DNA of 64,000 nucleotides from Cladochytrium replicatum (GCA_025526935.1 JAHLKD010000137.1:30646-94645); one strand, 5' to 3'; counted from the first letter of the stretch, positions 33,414 to 43,569 are shown. Notes: a model not told the origin generated them from the letters alone. Numbers and translations are program-made.

Positions 33414-35096
33414 TCACAAGTTGATAGGTGGAACAGCCCAAATCAGCTTCTGTATCTGGTTCATATCGTCAGAGTCCCATCCACCACTGGTTAAGTCCTT
33501 CGCCAACCCAGTCCTGATGAACCGATCAATGTCGTCATTTGAAAGCATGAAATCCTTGGCTAAACCTGTCTTCCAAGGTTTCCAATCCACCTCAGGGAGC
33601 GTTATGGACGAAAGATGCCCGATGTATGCCGTCCAGAACCTTAGCCACTCAGAAGGATAAGCATCCACTAATGCCCTGAACATGCGATAGATAGTGGCAG
33701 ACGTACTTAGCGAATTATTGTGCCGTATCCAGTTTCCGAGCAAAATGTGCACCCTAAGAAGAGTAAGGCTGCTCCGAGCACTGCTACTTGAAGTTGATAT
33801 TCGGCTTGAGCAGTCGTCTGATTCAACAAATATGGGCCGTAAAAACTCATTTCGGGAGAGGACTTCGTAGTTTACATTGACGTACTTGATTGATGGTGGA
33901 AGAGACGGCAATTTAAGGTCATAAATAACCTCATTGATCTTATGCATCTGGAAGCAGATACCCTGGATGACCTCTTTCACCAAAAGGATAGCCGTACGAC
34001 GGTGCTGCTGCAGGCTAAGCAATGCAAGGGAACTCGTTGGAGAACTGGTTCGATGTACCTTCGGAATTCTACCAATCCCCTTGATAGCCGACGATATGCT
34101 TATTAGGCCGCCTGTTGATGTTGGCGCCGCAGGTGCTGCAGCTTCTGAATGACCAGCCTGTCGTTTCAGAGCAGCAAGCTCTCCCTCCAGGGCGGTCACA
34201 CGTGATTTCCATTGTGAAATCTCCTGGGAAGTTGCCTGCTTCTCCCTTTCCATTGCAGCGGTGATCTCCCTGAATCTTGCTAGCTCTTCGTGCTCGCCGT
34301 GCTGAATCAATGCACCCGCCCTGCCCAATTCATCAATGAGAGCCTTCTCTCGCACTTCTGCTGCAATGCGGGTCCTTCTCTCGTTCATTGCAGTCTCTTC
34401 AAGATCTTTTGTCATGTTCAACAGTCGTTCTGACTGTTTGAGGACCTGTTTTGTCCTTTCACGGTCCTCATCTGCTCGTTTGATGGTCGCTTGGAACTCG
34501 TCAACCTTTGCAGTGACGGGCATTCCTCTGTAAATGCCGTACTTGTGTCCCTGCCGCCTGTAAAAGTCCAGAAATGTTGTTTCCTTCTGAAAGGAAGAGC
34601 TTTTCAAGCACTCCATAAGATAGGCATTTGCTGCTGTTATGAACTCCGTTCGTCCACTGCATTCATCGTGAATTTCGTTCAGGGCTTGACGAACTAGCTT
34701 GCTGTCAGAGTTAAGTCGGTCGATCAACCCTTGAAGAACAAATCTTGGGCCGCATTCATCACGATTTGTTTGACAGTTGCTGATGAAGTCCTCCGAGTCG
34801 TAGCTGTGGCCGCTTGCTTTGAATTTTCGATACCAAAGTTGTATGTCTGAAGCAGGACAGAGTCCGTCGATGAGCAAATAGTCAGCATCCCCTTTAGTAC
34901 CACGTCGGGCCGGTTTCTTTGAAGGAGCTGTCGATTTGACATCTGTCGATTTGACATCAAGGCCAACTTCTGCTTCTTCCACTTCAGAACCCGATGCCAG
35001 AGATGTTTCAGGTGCAGTCACAGGTTCTGCACTTGATTCTCTTTCAGATGATGATCTGGATTGTTTTAACGCTCGCTTCTTTGTAGTTCGAGGCAT
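33414..35096 (-). CDS. hAT-borne 560-residue protein of unknown function (copy 1)
   Basis: An intact frame with a good start context (ACACC before ATG). Residues 1-70 are basic/Ser/acidic with NLS-like words (TTKKRALKQSR, KKPARRG). Residues 70-190 form a globular-looking segment (WYRKFKASGHSYDSEDF, FYRRQGHKYG). Residues about 196-314 are a long coiled coil (ERTKQVLKQSERLLNMTKDL). The C-terminal part has several Trp-rich helices (WLRFWTAYIGHL, VDWKPWKTGLAKDF). I see no BED finger, no DDE triad and no hAT dimerisation signature, so this is not the transposase. It could be an accessory transposition protein, a captured host gene or a gag-like protein. Copy 2 at 39739-41421 differs at six residues. 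Confidence 0.85.
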   Translation of the reverse strand: MPRTTKKRALKQSRSSSERESSAEPVTAPETSLASGSEVEEAEVGLDVKSTDVKSTAPSKKPARRGTKGDADYLLIDGLCPASDIQLWYRKFKASGHSYDSEDFISNCQTNRDECGPRFVLQGLIDRLNSDSKLVRQALNEIHDECSGRTEFITAANAYLMECLKSSSFQKETTFLDFYRRQGHKYGIYRGMPVTAKVDEFQATIKRADEDRERTKQVLKQSERLLNMTKDLEETAMNERRTRIAAEVREKALIDELGRAGALIQHGEHEELARFREITAAMEREKQATSQEISQWKSRVTALEGELAALKRQAGHSEAAAPAAPTSTGGLISISSAIKGIGRIPKVHRTSSPTSSLALLSLQQHRRTAILLVKEVIQGICFQMHKINEVIYDLKLPSLPPSIKYVNVNYEVLSRNEFLRPIFVESDDCSSRISTSSSSARSSLTLLRVHILLGNWIRHNNSLSTSATIYRMFRALVDAYPSEWLRFWTAYIGHLSSITLPEVDWKPWKTGLAKDFMLSNDDIDRFIRTGLAKDLTSGGWDSDDMNQIQKLIWAVPPINL

Positions 35097-35264
35097 GGTG
35101 TTTGTACTGTTTGTCGTGGGAAGATACTGGCCCGGTGTTCTTAGCCGGAATCTTACAGGAATGTATGCTATAATACTTCCCTGACACTATAGTTTTCTAC
35201 CCGATCTGAAAATAATAATAAGCTAGGGAAGAAACTGGCTAGTAACATTGATAGAGAGGATTCT

Positions 35265-35975
35265 GTCCGGGTGGACAGAATCTTATTGCTAGTAAAATTG
35301 ATAGAGAGGTTAGCTGTACTTGATAGAGATCACTGAAGTACCGCCAATGAGTTGAGAAAGTGTCCGGGTGGACAGAATCCTATTGCTAGTAACATTGATA
35401 GAGAGGTTAGTTGTATTGGATAGAGATCACTGAAGTACTGTCAATGAGTTGAGAAAGTGTCCGGGTGGACAGAATCCTATTGCTAGTAACATTGATAGAG
35501 AGGTTAGGTGTATTGGGTAGAGATCACTGAAGTACCGCCGTCAATGAGTTGAGAAAGTGTCCGGGTGGACAGAATCGTATTGCTAGTAGTATTTGTAGAG
35601 AGGTTAGCTATACCTGATAGAGATTACTGAAGTACCGTCAATGAGTTGAGAAAGTGTCTGGGTGGACAGAATCCTATTGCTAGTAACATTGATAGAGAGG
35701 TTAGCTGTACTTGATAGAGATCACTGATCACTGAAGTACCGTCAATGAGTTGAGAAAGTGTCCGGGGGGACAGAATCCTATTCTACCCAGACAGACACAG
35801 TGACACTCAGTCTCCCAGACTTCTGTCCACCCGGACACTTTCTCAACTCATTGACGGTACTTCACTGATACTTCACTGATCTCGATCAAGTACAACCAAC
35901 CTCTCTACAAATACTACTCGCAATAGGATTGTGTCCAGGCGGTCGCTTTCTCAACTCCTGGACGGTACTTCAACA
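35265..35975. repeat. hAT sub-repeats, ~97-bp unit x6 plus inverted remnant
   Basis: The 14-base palindromic word TGTCCGGGTGGACA, or close variants, recurs starting near 35265, 35362, 35459, 35559, 35656 and 35760. Each is followed by GAATCCTATTGCTAGTAAC and ends CAATGAGTTGAGAAAG. An inverted, decayed unit follows from about 35822. The array lies between the 560-codon ORF and the transposase relic. Confidence 0.9.
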
Positions 35976-36003
35976 GATGAACAGTCTAAACAACAATTTA
36001 TAT

Positions 36004-37399
36004 TTAAAAGAGTGGGTTATCATCAGTTGCTTCCAACTCTAATACCACATCAAAATCCTCGCCAAAATTATGCACGTTTACAAAATCCTCACTAACATCA
36101 CTTTTTGAATCTAGGGAATCATTTTTGAATGGTTCTTCAGCACTCAATTGATGCAACCAGTCATGACGGCACATCAATGCATTTATTGGTCTTGGAGCAA
36201 GGCGATAAAATCCTTTGCTGCAAGATTGATAATGTGTGCCATACACCGCATGTGTTGAGTTTCTACAGACCACGCAATATCCCTATCTTCCAAGAGCGTC
36301 TCCAGCTTAGCACTCATGGTAAAGTTGTTTGAACCGTTGTCGGTTGTAATGCACAATAAGCATTCACCCGATAGCATGCCAAATTCATCCAGACACTTGA
36401 CAAGCTGACTAGCCATGGCGACGCCTTCATGCTTTCCAACCATCGGAATCATCTGCAGCAGCAAGTCCTGCGGCTCCCATTCTTTCATGATGAAGTGGGC
36501 AGTAATTCCAAGAAAAGAAATCTGGTTCTTCGATGTCCAACAGTCAGCTGGTATTGATACTTTTGAAGGCGAACCAACAATCAGACCTTTAACGAGCTCC
36601 TTCTGCCTATCGTAAAGATCCATCTCCTTTTGCTTCACTGCTTTTGCCGTCTTTGGTGTATAGTTTGGCTGAAAAGTCTTCAGCATGCTGACAAAGAACT
36701 CGTTCTCCACAACAGTAAAAGCCTGATTGTCTGCAGCAATCCAGTCCAAAATCGACCGCCACGCTACGTCTGGATTGAACACAAAGTTTTGCTCCTTCTC
36801 CTGCAAGCCGAAATTCAATGTCTGTTGTCCCTTGGGGACGATTCCAACAGTCCAAGCGACCTGGCAATACTTCCATGGTGGTTTTTCAGATGCCGGAGGA
36901 AGTTTTTTGTTGATCCCGTCTTATCGACCTTCTGGCTCCACTTGCATTTCGCAACCAAACATGTTCTCAGACCATTATCAACCTTATAGTTATCCTTCGC
37001 TATGCTGCCTCGACTACCTCTACAGTCCGACATGCTATCAACATCTGCGTCTGATGAAAGCATTGATGGTTGAACTGATCCAGCAGCAGGCTCCTGTCGC
37101 ACTGAAGAGTCAGCAAAACTAACGTCGGCAGGAAGCTCTGGTGCATGCTGAGAAGCCAGGCCCAACTCGCTGGAGTCATTGGAAGAAGATGTGGAGCTCG
37201 GCTCTCGAGCGCTGTTGTTGCCACCGTGTCCTGATACACGTCTGCGTTTGTCCTGCATGATGTTCCCCTCGCTGGACGCCTCTGAAATTTGGGGGGCTGG
37301 CAGACTTCGCTTCCGTGTGTCAAGCGGATGACTGTCCACCAGTCTTTGGCTTGCGTCGGACGCTGCCTTACGCTTTGGTTTAACAAAGGCGGCGTCCAT
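36004..37399 (-). pseudogene. hAT transposase relic with BED zinc finger
   Basis: The first part (36815-37399) carries a BED-type finger: CLVAKCKW followed by FLRHLKNHH, giving the C-x4-C / H-x4-H pattern. The frame must then shift near 36835 to continue into the RNase-H-like core, where KGQQTLNFGLQ is in register. The core (36183-36818) has the family words PADCWTSKNQISFLGITAHF, TTDNGSNN and HMRCMAHIINLAAKDF, which carry the first catalytic Asp regions. After a stop at 36183 another frame adds an acidic tail to 36004. The helical insertion and C-terminal hATC dimerisation domain are missing, so this copy cannot be autonomous. Confidence 0.8.
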
Positions 37400-37437
37400 T
37401 TTTGCTGTGGTGTGGCTGGAACGTTACCGATTCTAAG

Positions 37438-37835
37438 TGTCCAGGTGCACAGAAAGCACAGCTCTCGAGGTCTGTCGTGGTAGAAATTGTTTGTTACAGA
37501 ACTTCCGTTGTGACTTCTTGGAAAGTGTCCAGGTGGACAGAATCGTATTGCTAGTAACATTGATAGAGGTTAGTTGTACTGGGTAGAGATAACTGAAGTA
37601 CGTCAATGAGTTGAGAAAGTGTCCAGGTGGACAGAATCCTATTGCTAGTAACATTGATAGAGAGGTTAGTTGTATTGGGTAGAGATAACTGAAGTACGTC
37701 AATGAGTTGAGAAAGTGTCCGGGTGGACAGAAAATACATGCCTCGATGTCTGTTGTGATGCAAAATTGTTTGATACATACAAAACTTATATTGCGTCTTC
37801 TTGGAAAGTGTCCGCGTGGACAGAAAGAACAATAG
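37438..37835. repeat. hAT sub-repeats on the other side of the transposase
   Basis: The same GTGTCC-AGGTGGACAG unit as at 35265-35975, in the same orientation, recurs near 37438, 37527, 37621, 37717 and 37810. The spacers are identical in type (TTGCTAGTAACATTGATAGA). The transposase relic is thus bracketed by arrays of one motif. Confidence 0.88.
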
Positions 37836-38040
37836 CTTCGTTTTAGCTTCTCTATCACATCGGGTTTTACTCGGGTCTGACTTTTGACCCGAGGAGGGTT
37901 TTCCTACTGGACCCGATACCCGACCCGGACCCGACCCGAAAATTTTCCATGAAAACCCGGCACTCGGGTCGGGTACATTTGGTCAATGGACCCGGACCCG
38001 ACCCGAAAGACCCTAAAACCCGCCGATCCTTACCTACCGC

Positions 38041-38335
38041 TGCTAGGAGAAGCCCTTGGATTTTAACAGAACACAGGTTCTCACCAACACCAATCTGCAG
38101 AAGCTACAGCGTACTATAATCTCATCCATAAAGCGGAAGCTTGGGTTGCCGGCCAGCTTCCCAACAATAGCGGTAGAACACCTGGTGGGCTTAGGATTGA
38201 TTAGTTTCAAACAAGTGTATTTGGAAGACCAGGTCAAGTGGCTTTTGGAGCGCACTCAGAAATGCAAATTCCCCTCGAGTTGATCCATATGCATGAGCAG
38301 ATGGGCCATCGAGATGTCGAAGTTTGGTTTGAGGG
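38041..38335 (+). pseudogene. LINE ORF2 post-RT fragment, continuation of the split LINE
   Basis: The frame 38056-38283 reads LQKLQRTIISSIKRKLGLP then GLGLISFKQVYLEDQVKWLL. This is the LINE region after the palm, with the GLGL-x-S word. Removing the hAT plus one target copy joins this piece directly to the sequence ending at 33125. Confidence 0.65.
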
Positions 38336-38339
38336 CGAT

Positions 38340-38995
38340 GTGATTTGATCAGTCTATATGCTGCTGATCTGGGACTTGCGCTAGAGATAGTCCTCAGGTT
38401 GATCTGTGTATGTGCAGAGTTTCGCGTTTCTCCAATCACACTCTTGCGCCACAGCCACCCGGAATCTCATATCGCCACAGGCTCTTTGAATTGTGCAAAC
38501 AATTCAAATATACTGTCGTTTCGGCTTTAATAATTAACCTGTGACTATAGATTCACAGGAATATCTAATATAGACATTATTCTCTCGAATAGAGAGATAT
38601 AGATCCCAGTAATCGTTCACAATAACCATTGTGAGCAGAACATGAAGATTAGCTATAATCTTGTCTACAATGACATGTTCTCTATGAGAAATAAATATGT
38701 AGTACCTTGCATTAATATCATACGAGATATACTCGAGTATGATATAACTGTCAGCAGCAAACTGATTAGCATCACATTCTTTCTCAAACGCGTGATCACT
38801 CGCAGAACTCTTCTAGATTCCAATGAGTAAAGGAGGATGTCTTCATGACCAATAGTTAGAAATGCCAGTTCTTTCATGTAATGTATGATTACGCATGAAC
38901 TTGTCCCAGACGTCTCTGGTAAGGCTATTTCCCCTCAGTGTCGGTAGTGGATGAAGACTGGAGTAGCTAGTTCCATATATGTGCATGCATCAACA
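38340..38995 (-). repeat. Copia-B 3' LTR (left end approximate)
   Basis: On the minus strand the LTR starts at 38995 with TGTTGATGCATGC, right after the polypurine tract GACTGCGGGGGTG (39008-38996). Near the far end it shares GAGCCTGTGGCGATA and CGACAGTA with the Copia-C LTR, showing kinship. The 38340 edge is only estimated from where LINE sequence stops. Confidence 0.6.
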
Positions 38996-39154
38996 CACCC
39001 CCGCAGTCAAAGCTGCGGTAGACAATGAGGATATTGGTATGAGCGTTGAGTCGCACGTCTGTTTGTTGGTAATGTATGTATTAGTCAACAAGGGTCAAAT
39101 CAGATTGACGTGTAAGACCAAGTGCGCGTGTGAATTTTGAAAATAATTTGAATG

Positions 39155-39495
39155 TCAAGGGTTTTGTGAAATATCAGCAATTTGGTTCTCAGTATCAATA
39201 TCTCTGAGTTCCTGCTGCTTCTGCTCAATTTGAAGATTCACAAACTTTTCTCGAACATCCATGTGTTTAGTTCTGTGATCATTAAGCAGGTCATTGGCAA
39301 TAGACTGCGTAGAGGTATTATCTTGCCAGAGGATCATGGGCTTACTTTTGGATGAAATACCAATGGTTGCCATGAGGTTTTTCATCCACTTCATCTCAGG
39401 TGATAATTCATTCAATGCATATAACTCTGCTTCAGTGGAAGAGCAAGTTATAACCTGTTGCTTTGTAGACTGCCAGCAAACAGCTGCATTGGCGA
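39155..39495 (-). pseudogene. Copia-B RNase H, 3' portion
   Basis: Reads MNELSPEMKWMKNLMATIG, LWQDNTSTQSIAND and HMDVREKFVNLQIEQKQ, the C-terminal RNase H of Ty1/Copia elements. Its upstream half (SRTGYVVMFAN) lies beyond the hAT insertion at 41717, so the insertion broke the frame. The extreme C-terminus is degenerate. Confidence 0.8.
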
Positions 39496-41708
39496 TAAGG
39501 ATCGGCGGGTTTTAGGGTCTTTCGGGTCGGGTCCGGGTCCATTGACTAAATGTACCCGACCCGAGTGCCGGGTTTCCTCTCTATCAATGTTACTAGCCAG
39601 TTTCTTCCCTAGCTTATTATTATTTTCAGATCGGGTAGAAAACTATAGTGTCAGGGAAGTATTATAGCATACATTCCTGTAAGATTCCGGCTAAGAACAC
39701 CGGGCCAGTATCTTCCCACGACAAACAGTACAAACACCATGCCTCGAACTACAAAGAAGCGAGCGTTAAAACAATCCAGATCATCATCTGAAAGAGAATC
39801 AAGTGCAGAACCTGTGACTGCACCTGAAACATCTCTGGCATCGGGTTCTGAAGTGGAAGAAGCAGAAGTTGGCCTTGATGTCAAATCGACAGATGTCAAA
39901 TCGACAGCTCCTTCAAAGAAACCGGCCCGACGTGGTACTAAAGGGGATGCTGACTATTTGCTCATCGACGGACTCTGTCCTGCTTCAGACATACAACTTT
40001 GGTATCGAAAATTCAAAGCAAGCGGCCACAGCTACGACTCGGAGGACTTCATCAGCAACTGTCAAACAAATCGTGATGAATGCGGCCCAAGATTTGTTCT
40101 TCAAGGGTTGATCGACCGACTTAACTCTGACAGCAAGCTAGTTCGTCAAGCCCTGAACGAAATTCACGATGAATGCAGTGGACGAACGGAGTTCATAACA
40201 GCAGCAAATGCCTATCGTATGGAGTGCTTGAAAAGCTCTTCCTTTCAGAAGGAAACAACATTTCTGGACTTTTACAGGCGGCAGGGACACAAGTACGGCA
40301 TTTACAGAGGAATGCCCGTCACTGCAAAGGTTGACGAGTTCCAAGCGACCATCAAACGAGCAGATGAGGACCGTGAAAGGACAAAACAGGTCCTCAAACA
40401 GTCAGAACGACTGTTGAACATGACAAAAGATCTTGAAGAGACTGCAATGAACGAGAGAAGGACCTGCATTGCAGCAGAAGTGCGAGAGAAGGCTCTCATT
40501 GATGAATTGGGCAGGGCGGGTGCATTGATTCAGCACGGCGAGCACGAAGAGCTAGCAAGATTCAGGGAGATCACCGCTGCAATGGAAAGGGAGAAGCAGG
40601 CAACTTCCCAGGAGATTTCACAATGGAAATCACGTGTGACCGCCCTGGAGGGAGAGCTTGCTGCTCTGAAACGACAGGCTGGTCATTCAGAAGCTGCAGC
40701 ACCTGCGGCGCCAACATCAACAGGCGGCCTAATAAGCATATCGTCGGCTATCAAGGGGATTGGTAGAATTCCGAAGGTACATCGAACCAGTTCTCCAACA
40801 AGTTCCCTTGCATTGCTTAGCCTGCAGCAGCATCGTCGTACGGCTATCCTTTTGGTGAAAGAGGTCATCCAGGGTATCTGCTTCCAGATGCATAAGATCA
40901 ATGAGGTTATTTATGACCTTAAATTGCCGTCTCTTCGACCATCAATCAAGTACGTCAATGTAAACTACGAAGTCCTCTCCCGAAATGACTTTTTACGGCC
41001 CATATTTGTTGAATCAGACGACTGCTCAAGCCGAATATCAACTTCAAGTAGCAGTTCTCGGAGCAGCCTTACTCTTCTTAGGGTGCACATTTTGCTCGGA
41101 AACTGGATACGGCACAATAATTCGCTAAGTACGTCTGCCACTATCTATCGCATGTTCAGGGCATTAGTGGATGCATATCCTTCTGAGTGGCTAAGGTTCT
41201 GGACGGCATACATCGGGCATCTTTCGTCCATAACGCTCCCTGAGGTGGATTGGAAACCTTGGAAGACAGGTTTAGCCAAGGATTTCATGCTTTCAAATGA
41301 CGACATTGATCGGTTCATCAGGACTGGGTTGGCGAAGGACGTAACCAGTGGTGGATGGGACTCTGACGATATGAACCAGATACAGAAGCTGATTTGGGCT
41401 GTTCCACCTATCAACTTGTGATTGCTCAGTGGAGTTTGTTTCTTTTTACGATAGTGTTTCTAAAATACACACTGTCCACACAGACACAAAGTGTTCATGT
41501 AAATATCCGTGGTCTAACTCAAAATTCAATCAATCCTCTCCTGGGCAGCAAAAACCCGGCGGGTCAGGGTCAGGTACGGGTTTCAACCACTTCGGGTCCA
41601 GGTATTCCCTTTGTACCCGTCAGTGACCCGGTGGGTCCCAGACAAACACGACCCGACCCAAAGGGTTTGGTGCGGGTCACCACTGAAACCCGGACCCGCC
41701 GAACCTTA
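39496..41708 (+). mobile_element. hAT internal-deletion copy, 2.2 kb, ORF only
   Basis: Termini TAAGGATCGGC (39496) and CCGAACCTTA (41708) match the 4.9-kb copy. Flanking 8-bp duplications ATTGGCGA (39488-39495 and 41709-41716) are exact. After 80 bp of the transposase-side end, sequence jumps to the segment just outside the sub-repeat array (CCTCTCTATCAATGTTACTA), so about 2.7 kb with the transposase and all sub-repeats is gone. Orientation is opposite to copy 1. It sits in the RNase H of Copia-B. Confidence 0.93.
39739..41421 (+). CDS. hAT-borne 560-residue protein of unknown function (copy 2)
   Basis: Same length and layout as the protein at 33414-35096: NLS-like N-terminus, segment 70-190, coiled coil about 196-314, Trp-rich C-terminus. 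Six differences were counted by eye: L160R, R243C, and four changes in the C-terminal half (P to R, E to D, A to S, L to V). No stop or frameshift has entered although the element has no transposase. The 240 bp upstream, including the 5' flank to the ATG, matches copy 1, so a promoter may travel with it. Confidence 0.85.
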   Translation: MPRTTKKRALKQSRSSSERESSAEPVTAPETSLASGSEVEEAEVGLDVKSTDVKSTAPSKKPARRGTKGDADYLLIDGLCPASDIQLWYRKFKASGHSYDSEDFISNCQTNRDECGPRFVLQGLIDRLNSDSKLVRQALNEIHDECSGRTEFITAANAYRMECLKSSSFQKETTFLDFYRRQGHKYGIYRGMPVTAKVDEFQATIKRADEDRERTKQVLKQSERLLNMTKDLEETAMNERRTCIAAEVREKALIDELGRAGALIQHGEHEELARFREITAAMEREKQATSQEISQWKSRVTALEGELAALKRQAGHSEAAAPAAPTSTGGLISISSAIKGIGRIPKVHRTSSPTSSLALLSLQQHRRTAILLVKEVIQGICFQMHKINEVIYDLKLPSLRPSIKYVNVNYEVLSRNDFLRPIFVESDDCSSRISTSSSSSRSSLTLLRVHILLGNWIRHNNSLSTSATIYRMFRALVDAYPSEWLRFWTAYIGHLSSITLPEVDWKPWKTGLAKDFMLSNDDIDRFIRTGLAKDVTSGGWDSDDMNQIQKLIWAVPPINL

Positions 41709-41716
41709 ATTGGCGA

Positions 41717-42959
41717 ACATTACAACATATCCTGTCCTGGAATAGTGAGCAGGATCATTTGCCCGGTCTGCATCAGCATATCCCATAGGGATGTGTTCAT
41801 TTGATGCAAACTCATATACACCATCAGAGCGTACGTTGGGAGTGCGTATGTTGTTGCGTGTGTAATGCAAACCATAGTCCCATGTTCCCAATAAGTAACG
41901 ATGCAGGCGAGCTAGTGCCTTTTGTTCGCAAACTCGTGGTTCAACCTGATGCTGTGCCAAGACATTGACAGCATAAGATAAATCAGGTCTGGTCTTTGTA
42001 GCTAGGTACGAGATTTTCATGAGTTCCGAGCGAAAAATAGTTGCATCATTTTTGGATAAAATAGGCAAGCTTGTTTCATGTTTGTAGTGAGAAGAAATAG
42101 GTGTTTTGGCTGGTCTTAAATTGGATTCCCATAATTTCAATCTCTGCAATATTTCCTTTGCATATTGAGCATTGGTTATGAAATAACCGTGAGTAGTTTT
42201 GATCAATTGCATTTTCAGAATCCATTTGGCTGTAGAGTGACTTCCAACCTTGAATGAGGAATTCAAGCCATCCATGAAGTCTTGGTAGCCATTTGGGTCT
42301 GGAGAGAAATGAAGAATATCATCTACATGAACAGTAGTGTGTTCACGTATTTTCACAGTGGAACTGTGAGTAGATGATTTCATTTGCCAGAAATGACAAG
42401 CATCTGAAAGATCACGGATGTATCCCATGTCTTCATATTTTGCCCAGAGGCATTTGTACCATTCTCTAGCAGCTTGATGTAAACCATATAAGCTTTTGAC
42501 AAGATTACAAACTAATGGATTGCCAGATTCGTCAGTCTCTGTAAATCCATGGGGCATTTCAACATAAACATCTTCCTCAAGTGATGCATTGAGATATGCT
42601 CCTGTAATGTCAAATTGATAAATGCGTAATTTGACAATTGCAGCAAGAGCAACTAGTAATCAAATTGTAGTGGTTTTTGCCACAGGAGAATAGGTTTTGT
42701 CGAAATCCATTCCCTGTATCTGGGAGAACCCTCTAACTACCCATCGTGCCTTGAATCGGATGATGTTGCCATCTTCATCAAGTTTGTATGAATATACCCA
42801 TTTACCAGTGAGAAGGTTGTTCCCATTTGGCAAGATGCGTTTGTTCCATGTTCCCAAATTGATAAGTTGTTGATTTTCTTCACATATGGCTGCAAGCCAG
42901 TATGGCCATTCATCAGGTCGCGACATAGCTTCCTGGACTGTTTTGGGAATACTTCTCAA
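41717..42959 (-). pseudogene. Copia-B reverse transcriptase, one nonsense codon
   Basis: N-terminal RT words EAMSRPDEWPYWLAA, GKWVYSYKLDEDGN and ARWVVRGFSQIQGMDF precede a TGA near 42660. In the sister fragment at 62466-63286 that codon is CGA (Arg), so one C-to-T change inactivated the frame. Downstream come LVKSLYGLHQAAREW, TTVHVDDILHFS (catalytic pair DD), and SRTGYVVMFAN where the hAT element enters. The usual Tyr before V-D-D is His. Confidence 0.82.
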
Positions 42960-43009
42960 GTGTCCTTGAGGTATAGGAACGTCGGTGTACTCGATTTTGC
43001 TTTCTCATT

Positions 43010-43448
43010 TGTAGAATTTCGTCGTAGGCAGGTAAGATCAGATAAGAGGTACTTGTTCAATGTATTGGAAGCTTAAGACTCACACCTTTTATAGGTTCTC
43101 CCATTCCCAACAAAGCCTCCCTTAATTTGTCCTTGCCACGTCAGCAGCGGCGCTCTCCTTCCTCCTTTGGTAAGTCCCCTTCAAGTTTGCTGGTGATCCG
43201 GAATTTTCTGGAACGCTGGCTTTTGAAGTTTTCGTCGAAGAACATGAAGCCGAAATAGAAACAGGAATGAAAATTTTGGATAACAACAAAGCTAGTGTCG
43301 TGGGTTAAATGACAAGCCATTCAACATCATGTCGCAAGTTCGATTCTGAGGATCAACAATAATCCTGTTGTTATCCTCAGCCGAACTTTTTCTTTTTGAA
43401 AGTAAAAACAAAGAAGGAAAACTTTTATGAACGAAACAACACTCAACA
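43010..43448 (-). repeat. Copia-1 3' LTR
   Basis: 439 bp with TG...CA ends on the minus strand (TGTTGAGTGTTG ... TTCTACA). It is preceded on that strand by the polypurine tract AAACGGGGGAG. No difference from the 5' LTR at 47831-48269 was seen by eye. Confidence 0.92.
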
Positions 43449-43569
43449 CTCCCCCGTTTCTGAACAAAAGTTCTTCCTTTGAAAGTTGAAAAGAAATAAC
43501 AATTGAAAAACAAACATAGAAGCCAGAAGGAATGCAAACATAATTGGTGTGTCCTTCAAGAAACAAAAC

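Larger units (their letters stand above)
33126..38032 (-). mobile_element. hAT DNA transposon, 4.9 kb, with a second ORF
   Basis: The ends are TAAGGTTCGGC (33126) and the inverse of TAAGGATCGGC (38032), short terminal inverted repeats fitting the hAT YARNG consensus. They are flanked by exact 8-bp duplications CCTACCGC (33118-33125 and 38033-38040); 8 bp is the hAT signature. Both ends carry GC-rich CGGGT/ACCCG repeats for about 150 bp. Inside, on the minus strand, are a BED-finger hAT transposase relic (36004-37399) flanked by sub-repeats, and an intact 560-codon frame (33414-35096). The target was a LINE copy. Confidence 0.92.

Noticed and set aside
33414-35096. 560-codon ORF as the hAT transposase C-terminal half
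   Set aside because: It has its own start and upstream region, lacks hATC-type words, and is separated by the repeat array.
35265-35975. CRISPR-like array in the hAT element
   Set aside because: Whole ~97-bp units repeat, including the supposed spacers; it is a tandem sub-repeat.
35265-37835. Transposase block as a separate element nested in the hAT
   Set aside because: No terminal repeats or target duplication were seen at the block edges, and copy 2 joins at a point inside a repeat unit, which fits an internal deletion better.
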